DNA of 64,000 nt from Amylolactobacillus amylophilus DSM 20533 = JCM 1125. GTDB lineage: Bacteria > Bacillota > Bacilli > Lactobacillales > Lactobacillaceae. Each line of letters opens with the position of its first letter. Position 1 is the stretch's first letter. Under the pieces are notes generated by a model. That model did not search any database, had not been told where the DNA came from, and saw only the letters and a program-made list of their open reading frames with translations. The translations under genes were made by a program, and so were the position numbers. Below, one piece after another: positions 54,582 through 62,540 of the stretch. The stretch is from positions 682,001 through 746,000 of the forward strand of contig NZ_CP018888.1 in the NCBI RefSeq assembly GCF_001936335.1, in the 5' to 3' direction.

Positions 54582-54665
54582 TTATTTATCTGCGTAATCA
54601 CTGTTTTTAGTCTGTTTCAAAACAGTAGATGTTTTATCTACATTACGCATTTTGAATACCAACAT
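54582..54665 (-). CDS. erm(B) leader peptide (ErmBL)
   Basis: 27 residues from ATG 54665 with AAGGAGGG upstream, ending in NSDYADK. Macrolide-bound ribosomes stall on this peptide (at the VDK region, Asp10) and open the erm(B) ribosome site. The start reads MLVFKMRNVDK: residue 5 is Lys where the form I remember has Gln (CAA to AAA). Confidence 0.88.
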   Translation of the reverse strand: MLVFKMRNVDKTSTVLKQTKNSDYADK

Positions 54666-54722
54666 GACGAATCCCTCCTTCTTAATTACAAATTTTTAGC
54701 ATCTAATTTAACTTCAATTCCT

Positions 54723-54728
54723 ATTATA
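54723..54728 (-). promoter_or_regulatory. -10 element of the erm(B) promoter
   Basis: Minus strand TATAAT about 58 bases before the leader ATG; a TTGATA lies 21 bases upstream of it, so the -35 is not optimal. Confidence 0.55.
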
Positions 54729-54729
54729 C

Positions 54730-55134
54730 AAAATTTTAAGATAATGCACTATCAACACACTCTTAAGTTTGCTTCTAAGTCTTATTTCCATAACTTTAGG
54801 GTTAACCATACGCAAGACCAATCACTCTCGGACAATACTCATGATTTTAATGATAAAATCCATGTTAAACCCATAGATAAGAAATACACCTGCAATAACC
54901 GTTACCTGTTTGTGCCAATTTAAAAATGCACCACTTTTTTATAATTAAAACGGTTGAAAACTGTACCACTAATAACTCACAATAGAGAGATGTCACCGTC
55001 AAGTTAAATGTACAAAATAACAGCGAAATTTTTAAATCTATTTCTTATCGATACAAATTCCTCGTAGGCGCTCGGGACCCCTAATAGTATCAAGATAAGA
55101 AGAAAAGGGTATTTTGCTCCGCAAAAACCCTTTT
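54730..55134. other. Non-coding stretch upstream of erm(B)
   Basis: No credible gene in ~400 bases. It carries fragments that seem to come from the previous context of erm(B), including the block CCTCGTAGGCGCTCGGGACC at about 55060, then a shift into mob-flank repeat B at 55135. Confidence 0.45.
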
Positions 55135-55779
55135 AAAAACCGTGGGCTTCCGCCCACCCCTGACAAACGCAATGCGTTTGATCATGCCTCTGAAAAGTAG
55201 CTTTATCACGTAATTACTTTTCGTCGCTCAGCAAAAGCTAAATGCCTAAAATAAAAAGACAAGGGTAAACGTTGCTCACGTTGTTCGCCCTTGTCTTTAT
55301 TATTTATAGCCATTTTAAACGCTTATGCCGACGAAAAGTAATAATCACGTGTAAATATACTCGAATTGATTTAAAACGTCTTAGAACGCAAATATGAGCT
55401 TCTAACGACTTAATTCATCTCTATCTCGTGTTTGAGTTTCATTTCTATGAATTTTTTCAAATTCTCCACCTTTTACAAATTCTTTTACTTTGTCTAAAAC
55501 GCCACTAACAAGCGTTTTAACCTGTTCAGTTGTAACTTGCTTAGAATCTTTAAAGTACTCTTTAAACCCTTTGTAAATGCCCTTAATTTCGTTTTTAAGC
55601 GATTTATTCTCTTTCTCCAACGAATCAATTTTCTCTAGATTATTATTATATCTATCTGCTAAATCGTTGAAATCACGCACTACTTCCTTGTATTTTTCTT
55701 TTACATAGTCAATCCGCTTAGGTAAATCAGTTTCCGCATATTTCTTTAGTTTCTCATTCGATTTATATAAATCTTCATA
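55135..55779. repeat. ~0.65-kb repeat B of the mob 3' region
   Basis: Partner of 53009-53654 in the same orientation; contains the 3' end of the complete mob gene and its terminator. Confidence 0.85.
55256..55300 (-). terminator. Terminator of mob
   Basis: AAGACAAGGG … CCCTTGTCTT hairpin, T-run on the minus strand, 100 bases after the mob stop. Confidence 0.7.
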
Positions 55780-56613
55780 GCCTTGTATTAAGGCATTTAA
55801 TTTATCTTCAGGGATAATCACATTTCCTGTTTTTCGTTCTTCATTTTTCGTAAATTCATGTCGCAACTTACCAATACCAATGGTTTCGCCACTTGGTACT
55901 TTGACCGTTTTCGTTTCGTCTTTTAAATCTAAACTTTCTTTCTTGATTGTTGGTGTTTTATCGTTCGATAACGCTAAAACTTCTGACTTCCGCTGTTCCA
56001 GCGTGGTAGTCAGCTCTTTTAATTCATCCTTTGCCTTTTTATATTCAGGCACTGTTAAATTTTTACGCTCTGACCCTTTTTCGCCACGTTCAAGCTCAAA
56101 ACCACGCTCATTTAAATACTTTGGCAATTCGTCTTGTACCGCTTGTAAGGCTTGACGATTAAAAACAGTCTTTGCTGATAGCTTGTGTTCGTCATTAAAC
56201 GGCACAATTCCTAAGTGCATATGCGGTGTCGTTTCGTCTAAGTGAACTTGAGCATAGCGGATATTCTCATCACCAAATTTTTCTGAAAAATATGATTTAG
56301 CAACTTCAAAATAATCTTTAATTTCTTTACTATCTTTATCTTTAAAAAATTGGTTGTCAGAAGTTATGATCCATTCGTTTATTAATACAGCATCTTTTCT
56401 GACAGCACGACTACTTGATTTGTTGTCGTTAATAAATTGCTCAATATCTCGTTTATAATTTTCTGTCCGATTGACCAAATCATAATTTAAATGTGACCGT
56501 TCAACATCAATATCTTTGTTGGAATGATTGTCTGTATTTCTCTGATTATGATTACCTACCCCAACTAAATTTCCTGATTTTACCTTCTGCATTCTCGCCA
56601 CTACAAATGACAT
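55402..56613 (-). CDS. mob: MobV-family relaxase (Mob/Pre)
   Basis: 403 residues. N-terminal relaxase domain starts [24 protein letters not shown] with motif I; the metal/HxDExTPHxH motif is [17 protein letters not shown], diagnostic of the MobV (pMV158 MobM/pUB110 Pre) family. The C-terminal half is coiled coil ([18 protein letters not shown]). ATG 56613 with TTAGGAG is preferred; the frame extends 16 codons into oriT. It nicks oriT just upstream for mobilisation by a helper conjugative element. Confidence 0.93.
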   Translation of the reverse strand: MSFVVARMQKVKSGNLVGVGNHNQRNTDNHSNKDIDVERSHLNYDLVNRTENYKRDIEQFINDNKSSSRAVRKDAVLINEWIITSDNQFFKDKDSKEIKDYFEVAKSYFSEKFGDENIRYAQVHLDETTPHMHLGIVPFNDEHKLSAKTVFNRQALQAVQDELPKYLNERGFELERGEKGSERKNLTVPEYKKAKDELKELTTTLEQRKSEVLALSNDKTPTIKKESLDLKDETKTVKVPSGETIGIGKLRHEFTKNEERKTGNVIIPEDKLNALIQGYEDLYKSNEKLKKYAETDLPKRIDYVKEKYKEVVRDFNDLADRYNNNLEKIDSLEKENKSLKNEIKGIYKGFKEYFKDSKQVTTEQVKTLVSGVLDKVKEFVKGGEFEKIHRNETQTRDRDELSR

Positions 56614-56645
56614 ATAAACACTCCTAACTTCGGGACAGCTTCCAT

Positions 56646-56671
56646 GTAAAGTATAACCCACTATACTTTAC
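56646..56671. other. oriT of the mobilizable plasmid (MobV type)
   Basis: Inverted repeat GTAAAGTATA … TATACTTTAC 33 bases upstream of mob. On the minus strand it reads AAAGTATAGTG-GGTTATACTTTAC, close to the pMV158 nick region TATAGTG/TGTTATACTTT. Confidence 0.85.
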
Positions 56672-56817
56672 TTCGTAAAGGTGGGCTCGCCTAGGGGTCT
56701 TGCAGACGGCTTATTCGGCTCTTTTGAGCCGAGTATCAGCGCACCCTTATGGTGCAATTAGCTGATACAAAAAACAAAGAGTTGGCTCATGTAATCCAAC
56801 TCTTAAAACACAAAAAA

Positions 56818-56858
56818 ATAACCCCCTTGGCTTTTCAGCAGGGGGCATATTTTTTATT
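56818..56858. terminator. Terminator after rep
   Basis: CCCCCTTGGCTTTTCAGCAGGGGG hairpin with T/A-rich tails on both sides, 10-40 bases after the Rep stop. A second smaller hairpin (AAGAGTTGG … CCAACTCTT) lies at about 56777-56806. Confidence 0.75.
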
Positions 56859-56865
56859 TAATTCC

Positions 56866-57354
56866 TCACTCTTTATAAACTTGGTTTTCTTTTTGCCAAT
56901 TCGATTTTATGTACTCTTTTATAAAAAGAGTATTCCTCTCTGTTAGCAATTCGAACCAACCAGCAGGAGCTCGGTCAGACATACAATAATCAGCAAAATC
57001 TTTTAAATGCATAATATTGTTATCCGAAATAAAACCAAGCATTTCTTTTAACGCTTGTCTTTTATCACCAGTAGATAACGCTAAACAACTTTCAAGGTCA
57101 AATCCACCAAACACTTGTATTTCTGTATTATCGTATTGATACTTTTCAGGATTATCCATATGCGTTAAATATCTAACAGCACCAGTTAAACCACTTATTC
57201 TTTCAGGAATCGGTGCCCTTAAAGCTCTTGCCATTTCGTCCATTTGTTCAAATGATTTATTGCCCTTGTAATTAAAAACTATATGATAATGCGGCTTTTT
57301 CTTTGTTCCGTCTGCATTAACATCTTTATCATGTAATGGACTAATTGCCACAGG
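56866..57354 (-). pseudogene. Rep protein, C-terminal part (split by IS1216)
   Basis: About 160 residues starting at the IS1216 edge with PVAISPLHDKDVNADG, the metal-coordinating and active region of RepB-type (Rep_2) initiators: AISPLHDKD, KKPHYHIVF (HxH-like motif), and the catalytic-region VRYLTHMDNPEKYQY. An internal ATG-like frame start (57351) is only formal. Joined with 52304-52461 it makes a full 212-residue Rep, the size of pMV158 RepB (210). Confidence 0.9.
57347..57354. repeat. 8-bp target duplication of IS1216, right inner copy
   Basis: GCCACAGG, equal to 52304-52311. Confidence 0.93.
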
Positions 57355-58163
57355 GGTTCTGTTGCAAAGTTTTAAATAAAGAATAAAATCCCTTACGGTA
57401 TCTATGATTTAAGCTGGGATTCCCAATAATACCTTGATTTCAGTACAGACCGAAAACCCGAAGAGAGTGCCTTCTTTTCGGGTTTTCTTATATAATCCTC
57501 GAATGGCTTCCATGCCTTTAATCGTGGTAGAGGCAGTGCGTAAACTTCGATAGAATTTATTGCGTCTCTTTACTGGACGATGGTCTTGTTCAATCAAATT
57601 ATTCAGGTATTTAATGGTACGATGTTCTGTCCCTTGATAAAAGCCGTATTCTTTTAGTTTCTTAAAGGCACTTGTAATAGAGGGGGCTTTATCTGTGACT
57701 ACAACCTTCGGTTCATCAAACTGCTTCACTAACCGCTTAAGAAAAGCATAGGCTGCTTGTGTGTCCCGTTTTTTACGTAACCAAATATCCAAGGTTAAAC
57801 CATCTGCATCGATGGCTCGATACAAATAATGCCATTTTCCTTTAATTTTGATGTACGTTTCATCCATTTTCCATGAATAAAAGGATTTTTTATTTTTCTT
57901 TTTCCAAATTTGATAGAGTAGTTTGCCATATTCTTGCACCCAACGATAAATCGTCGTATGAGAAACGTTAATGTCACGATCATATAAGATTTCTTGAACT
58001 TCACGATAGCTAAGGTTATAACGAAGATAGTAGCCCACGGCTACAATAATCACATCCTGCTGAAATTGCTTTCCTTTAAAATGATTCATCGTCATTCCTC
58101 CTGCTATCTTTTTCTATTATTCTACCTTATTTGATAGTAGATTTAAAACTTTGCAACAGAACC
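57355..58163 (-). mobile_element. IS1216 (IS6 family), copy 2
   Basis: 809 bp, apparently identical to copy 1 and in the same orientation. Outer flank 58164-58171 is TACAGTCG, which does not match the outer flank of copy 1. Confidence 0.96.
57409..58095 (-). CDS. IS1216 transposase, second copy
   Basis: 228 residues, same protein as at 51549-52235; all three DDE residues present. Confidence 0.95.
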   Translation of the reverse strand: MTMNHFKGKQFQQDVIIVAVGYYLRYNLSYREVQEILYDRDINVSHTTIYRWVQEYGKLLYQIWKKKNKKSFYSWKMDETYIKIKGKWHYLYRAIDADGLTLDIWLRKKRDTQAAYAFLKRLVKQFDEPKVVVTDKAPSITSAFKKLKEYGFYQGTEHRTIKYLNNLIEQDHRPVKRRNKFYRSLRTASTTIKGMEAIRGLYKKTRKEGTLFGFSVCTEIKVLLGIPA

Positions 58164-58633
58164 TACAGTCGTTGGTCCTCGTGGGCATAGTAAGGCAGTT
58201 TTATTAACTTTAATCGATCGAAAATCACGGTTCCTTTGGGCATACCGGTTAAAAGATCGGACGACAGCGACTGTTAATGAAGCACTAACTAAGTTCCTAA
58301 CCACTTTTAATGATCCGGTGCACAGCTTTACTGTGGACCGTGGCACTGAGTTTAGTGGGCTAGTATCACTTGAATCACAATATGGTATTAAGACCTATTA
58401 CTGCCATGCTTATACTCCAGCTGAACGTGGTAGTAATGAACGCTTTAATCGTAATTTACGTTATTTTTATCCTAAAGGGACTCGTTTTGAGCACATTAGT
58501 GCTCAAGATTTAACGACGACGTTACTCCAAATTAACCAGCGACCGCTTAAAATACTCGACTGGCAAACACCGTATCAGGTTATGCTGACAAATTTATCCA
58601 AAAATTCGGATTAAATTTGCAATCTACCGTTTA
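58164..58633 (+). pseudogene. IS30-family transposase, 3' half
   Basis: From the IS1216 edge a frame reads VVGPRGHSKAVLLTLIDRKSRF … SFTVDRGTEFSGL … AYTPAERGSNERFNRNLRYFYPKG and stops at 58612-58614. Second D and the E of the IS30 DDE triad remain; the N-terminal half and first D are gone. The end of the element is probably at GCAATCTACCG, about 58630. Confidence 0.85.
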
Positions 58634-58681
58634 ACATTTTTTGATGCCGAGCGTAACAGCCAGGCTGTCAATTGGCACTGT

Positions 58682-58948
58682 TCAATTGTGTTTTGACCGT
58701 CGAACCCATGCCCACTGAACCACGAACATCATTATCAGAACGACGGCAATTGCACCGATTGCAGCTGGTATCACGGTCATTCCGGCTAACTCAGACCCCA
58801 TCGGCACCAGCACACCTTCACCAATGAGTGCCCCAAGGACGCCAGCAATAATGTGACCGATCCAACCCCGCGATTGACTGGGGCTCATGATAGCACCTGC
58901 AAAATCACCAACCGCCGCGCCAACAATCATTACCCATAACCAATGCAT
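58682..58948 (-). CDS. GlsB/YeaQ/YmgE-like membrane protein (divergent)
   Basis: 88 residues, three hydrophobic segments with the family pattern WLWVMIVGAAVGDFAGAIMSPSQSRGWIGHIIAGVLGALIGEG, then a third helix and a basic end RRSKHN. Clearly related to, but much diverged from, the 45.5-46.6 kb copies. AAAAAGGGATG ribosome site. Last of three small genes on the minus strand. Confidence 0.85.
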   Translation of the reverse strand: MHWLWVMIVGAAVGDFAGAIMSPSQSRGWIGHIIAGVLGALIGEGVLVPMGSELAGMTVIPAAIGAIAVVLIMMFVVQWAWVRRSKHN

Positions 58949-58962
58949 GCTGTCATCCCTTT

Positions 58963-59082
58963 TTAGCGGCGGTGTTTGAACTGCCGCACTTCTCGAAACA
59001 CAGTCAATCCTAATTGCCCAATTGCAATCAATAGTGACAATTTACCCCAAAAACCAGGGGTCTGTCGTTTAATTTTAGCCAT
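58963..59082 (-). CDS. Small basic protein with a hydrophobic segment
   Basis: 39 residues: basic start (AKIKRQTPGFWGK), hydrophobic middle (LSLLIAIGQLGLTVF), basic end (REVRQFKHRR). Excellent GGAGGTG ribosome site seven bases before the ATG, and tightly placed between two glsB-like genes. No family recognised. Confidence 0.65.
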   Translation of the reverse strand: MAKIKRQTPGFWGKLSLLIAIGQLGLTVFREVRQFKHRR

Positions 59083-59153
59083 TACGGACACCTCCATCTT
59101 TTGATAGCGCTAACAAGCGCTACTTCAACAAATCCTTTTATGCCTAATCACAA

Positions 59154-59402
59154 TTACTGCGGCTGAAGCGCCTGGGCAGCAACGGTTCCGATCACAATAA
59201 GTATCATCGCCCCGCTCACGACTGGCAACAACGTCATTCCAGCAACTGTTGGCCCGAACCATCCAAAAGACAGCTGGCCACCAAGTACACCGAATAAGCC
59301 TGCGATTAAATTAATTGTCGTTTGACGCCGACCATGTGCGCCTAACGCATTTGCAACGATACCTATTGTTAGTCCTAATATCGCAACACCTATCCATCCC
59401 AT
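59154..59402 (-). CDS. GlsB/YeaQ/YmgE-like membrane protein
   Basis: 82 residues from ATG 59402 (GGAGCG upstream): GWIGVAILGLTIGIVANALG, then INLIAGLFGVLGGQLSFGWFGPTVAGMTLLPVVSGAMILIV. Transgly_assoc family pattern. The frame is open to 59516 but without a ribosome site there. First gene of a three-gene stress-like operon, divergent from the lipid kinase. Confidence 0.8.
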   Translation of the reverse strand: MGWIGVAILGLTIGIVANALGAHGRRQTTINLIAGLFGVLGGQLSFGWFGPTVAGMTLLPVVSGAMILIVIGTVAAQALQPQ

Positions 59403-59613
59403 TGTTAACACGCTCCATCCCGATATTGTGTGATTAAAATTATCATAACTATAATATTTATATTGAGCAATCAAAATGCTCATTGACCCGACTAATTCAG
59501 TAATGATGCATATCATTTCCAGTCAAACTAGTGTTCAAGCTATACTGAGACTATAAAAAGCTTACTAAATAAGCGATGAATAAACTTAATTTTTTAATCA
59601 AGAGGCGATTGTC

Positions 59614-60510
59614 ATGGCAACAACTTACGGCATTTTCTATAACGGACAAGCGGGTAATGGGCAAGCGGCAACCGTCGCCCATCAAACCGCGCAAGCGCTA
59701 TCGAACCACGGCATTGAGTCTCGATTACTGACAACACCAGGAATCCCCCGGGCAATTGCGTTAATTAAGCAAACACTTCCTCAACTGTCAGCACTAATTG
59801 TTATTGGTGGAGATGGCACACTGAACGTTGCAATGACAGCCCTAATCCAAGCTGAAGCACATATTCGTATCGGTGTTATTCCCATGGGAACGGTTAATAA
59901 TTTTGCAACCCGCTACCAGTTACCAACTGACCCCCAAGCGGCCATCGAACTAATTTGTACTCAGCCGGCGACCCAAGCAGTCGGCATGCTAGTTTGTAAT
60001 CAACGCCGGGCAGTCGTGAGTTCACTGACATTCGGTAATTTGGCTGACATTTCCAATGAAGTTCGACAATCTGAGAAGCAGCGATTCGGTAAATTAAGCT
60101 ATCTTTACCGTGCTATTCGCCATATTGGTCACAATAAGTCACTGCCAATTCGATATCAATTCAAACACGAAGGAAGCCACACCTTAAAAACATGGTTCTG
60201 TTTGATTACAACGACCAAATCAGTCGGTGGGCACGTCTATAGCGCGTCTGCTCCAGGAAAAATGCATATTAGTCTACTTAACAACATTGGCTGGCGGCAA
60301 GTAATTCCATATATTTGGTTCGCACTAACGGGGAACTTGCAAAACTCCAAGGCCATTACACAGCTAACGGCAACCAGTGCACGAATTACGAGTGCAACTG
60401 GTCAAGCCGTGACGACACGTATTGACGGCGACCCAGCGGTTAAACTGCCAATTGAATTGACCTATTTGACAGACCGCTTCGAATTGATCGTACCAACAGT
60501 CATCGAATAA
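59614..60510 (+). CDS. Diacylglycerol/lipid kinase family protein
   Basis: 298 residues, DAGK catalytic domain: GIFYNGQAGNGQA at the N-terminus, ATP motif LIVIGGDGTLNVAM, and GVIPMGTVNNFATRY (the GTxNDFA-type loop), then a beta-sandwich C-terminal half. Probably phosphorylates a membrane lipid such as diacylglycerol or a sphingoid/undecaprenol-like lipid. Divergent from the glsB-like genes. Confidence 0.87.
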   Translation: MATTYGIFYNGQAGNGQAATVAHQTAQALSNHGIESRLLTTPGIPRAIALIKQTLPQLSALIVIGGDGTLNVAMTALIQAEAHIRIGVIPMGTVNNFATRYQLPTDPQAAIELICTQPATQAVGMLVCNQRRAVVSSLTFGNLADISNEVRQSEKQRFGKLSYLYRAIRHIGHNKSLPIRYQFKHEGSHTLKTWFCLITTTKSVGGHVYSASAPGKMHISLLNNIGWRQVIPYIWFALTGNLQNSKAITQLTATSARITSATGQAVTTRIDGDPAVKLPIELTYLTDRFELIVPTVIE

Positions 60511-60557
60511 CGACGTATTTTTTATTAATATAATCAACATATTGGGCAGCGTCAAGA

Positions 60558-61883
60558 ATCTTGTGTAAATGAAATGCCTTCGTACATATAATATGTATCT
60601 AACTTAAATAAATGATGCTTCCAAGGTATCCTGGAGTCCTTTGAACCCTCGGTGGATCCGCTTCAGAGACTTCTCGTTATAAACATTAAACTGAGAAACC
60701 AGGAAGCGATCCAGTGAATCTTCCGTTGGAAATTGTTCTTTGTGGTGGGTGGTGCGCTTGAGATGCTTATTAAAGTTCTCAATCAGGTTAGTGGAGTATA
60801 GTGATTGCCGGATAGCTGGTGGAAAGTCCATGAAAGTGAGTAAATTCGGCATTTTAAGCAGATCTTTGATTAATTTGGGATAGGTCTGATGCCAGTTGTT
60901 GGCGAACTCATTCAGTTTCAGTTCGGCTGCTTCACGGTTGGCGGCCCGATGAACTTGTTTAAAGTCACTGATCACGGCCTTGCGGTCTTTTACGCGAACT
61001 TTGTTCATCAGATTCCGCCCAACATGAACCAGGCAACGTTGTCGTTTGGCTTTAGGAAAATGCCGATTCAAGCCTTCATCCAAACCAACTAACCCATCGG
61101 CCACAAACAACAGCACATCTTTAACGCCCTGCTTGATCAAGGTTCCCAGCAGTTCAGTCCAGATTCCAGTCGATTCCGTTGGCGCCACTTGGTAGTTCAG
61201 CACTTCTTTCGTACCATCTGGACGAATGCCAATCGCAATATGAACGGCTTCTTTTTGAACGGTATCCCGCTTTAACGGCAAGTAAGTGGCATCTAAGAAG
61301 ATGGTCGCATATTGTGAAGCCAGTCGACGTTGCTGGAAAGCTTGAACCTGTTCATTGATGGCTTTAGTCATGTTGGAAACCGTGGCTTTGGAGTAGTGAG
61401 CACCGTACATTTTCTCAATGAGTTCGGCAATTTCAGCAGTGGTAATTCCCTTGGTATACAACTGAATGACCGTTGTTTCTAAATTATCACTGTGCCGACC
61501 GTAGGCTGGCAAGGTATGATTTTCAAACCGGCCATTGCGATCTCGAGGAATGGTTAAGTTAAGTTGGCCGTACTTCATATCAAACGAGCTCTCATAACTG
61601 CCGTTGCGGTTATTACCAGTGTTAATCCCAGCGTATGAGTAGCGTTCGTAACCCAAAAACTCTGCCAATTCGGTTTGAAGCAGCTGGTTAATCGCAATTT
61701 CGAGGTGGTGACGAAAAACTTCGTCCAAATCTTGCTTTTGGGCTAGTGCAGCGATAATTTCTGTGGTAAGTTCATTCATGGGGAATGCCTCCTGTGATGT
61801 TTTCTGTGGTTACTAAATATCATAAGGGAAGGCATTCCCTATTTCTATACAATTCAGAAATCTTTTATGCATTTACACAAGAT
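60558..61883 (-). mobile_element. IS256-family insertion sequence
   Basis: 1326 bp between inverted ends ATCTTGTGTAAATG (60558) and CATTTACACAAGAT (61883). Flanking 8-mers CGTCAAGA and ATTTTACG differ, so no target duplication is left. The right end cuts into the IS3 copy 2. Confidence 0.85.
60604..61779 (-). CDS. IS256-family (Mutator-type) transposase
   Basis: 391 residues, full length. D in ATIFLDATYLPLK, D in LLFVADGLVGLDEGL, E in STNLIENFNKHLKR, and CxxH-like RCLVHVGRN. Start ATG has AGGAGGC upstream. Confidence 0.95.
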   Translation of the reverse strand: MNELTTEIIAALAQKQDLDEVFRHHLEIAINQLLQTELAEFLGYERYSYAGINTGNNRNGSYESSFDMKYGQLNLTIPRDRNGRFENHTLPAYGRHSDNLETTVIQLYTKGITTAEIAELIEKMYGAHYSKATVSNMTKAINEQVQAFQQRRLASQYATIFLDATYLPLKRDTVQKEAVHIAIGIRPDGTKEVLNYQVAPTESTGIWTELLGTLIKQGVKDVLLFVADGLVGLDEGLNRHFPKAKRQRCLVHVGRNLMNKVRVKDRKAVISDFKQVHRAANREAAELKLNEFANNWHQTYPKLIKDLLKMPNLLTFMDFPPAIRQSLYSTNLIENFNKHLKRTTHHKEQFPTEDSLDRFLVSQFNVYNEKSLKRIHRGFKGLQDTLEASFI

Positions 61884-62374
61884 ATTTTACGCTCTCCAAG
61901 TTTCATCTGGGCATGATAAAGTTCTTCACGCAAGCGAATATTCTCTTGAATTAGTCTCTCTTTTTCGGTAGGACTGAGCTTGTCCTGTTTGTTTTTATGG
62001 GATTTTTTGGTCACGGTGGGTTTTCTTCCTTTCCGTTGGCGTCTCAATCCACTTGCCCCGTCTTCTTCAAATCTCTTATTCCAAGAACAGACTTGTGACG
62101 GACTAATATTAAACTTAGCTGCAACAATATGTACACCAACATCATGAGTTCGATAATAGTCTACCACAGCTAGTTTTTCGTCCGGAGAATATGATTTGTA
62201 TTGATGTGTTACTCGTAGTGATTCAAAGCCTTGCGCCTTTGCCTTGGCTGTCCATACACGAATGTTAGAAAGAGATTTAATGCCATACATTTGTGCTAGC
62301 GTTGAATATGAATACTTACCTGATAAGTATTGTTTTGCCACCTCAATTTTTAAATCAGTTGAATATTTAGTCAT
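61865..62374 (-). pseudogene. IS3 OrfA, running into IS256
   Basis: 169 codons; the first ~157 are OrfA (with the intact GAA codon that is TAA in copy 1: REELYHAQMKL), then GERKISCVNA encoded by the junction and the IS256 end. No orfB follows, so no transposase can be made. Confidence 0.8.
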
Positions 62375-62428
62375 AGAAAATACCCCATAATTGTTAGATT
62401 ATTTGTCTAACAATTATGGGGCACTTCA
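61884..62428 (-). mobile_element. IS3-family insertion sequence, copy 2 (truncated)
   Basis: Only the orfA half and the right end (GGGGCACTTCA at 62428) remain, nearly identical to 44385-44909. Identity ends at 61898 (AAGTTTCATCTGG); 14 bases of other origin (ATTTTACGCTCTCC) separate it from the IS256 end. orfB is missing. Confidence 0.85.
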
Positions 62429-62455
62429 AAAACGGCCTTTTAGCCGTTTTTTATT
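62429..62455. terminator. Intrinsic terminator at the island edge
   Basis: AAAACGGC-CTTTTA-GCCGTTTT followed by TTATTTT, immediately after the IS3 end. Confidence 0.7.
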
Positions 62456-62468
62456 TTGCCAATTATAA

Positions 62469-62497
62469 TTGAGTATTAAAAAGCAAAATGGTATTAT
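62469..62497 (+). promoter_or_regulatory. Promoter of the last gene
   Basis: TTGAGT (62469-62474), 17 bases, TATTAT (62492-62497), 44 bases before the ATG. Confidence 0.55.
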
Positions 62498-62540
62498 GAA
62501 AATGGTTACATTTAATATATTAAGTTGAGGGTTTTGCTTG

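Noticed and set aside
54960-55134. Possible gene remnants upstream of erm(B)
   Set aside because: Short frames with no ribosome site; I see only mosaic non-coding sequence and cannot identify a source gene.
57795-58004. Small frames inside the IS1216 transposases
   Set aside because: Alternative-frame shadows present identically in both IS copies.
60550-61891. Target-site duplication for the IS256 element
   Set aside because: The 8-mers CGTCAAGA and ATTTTACG next to the inverted ends differ; no duplication can be claimed.
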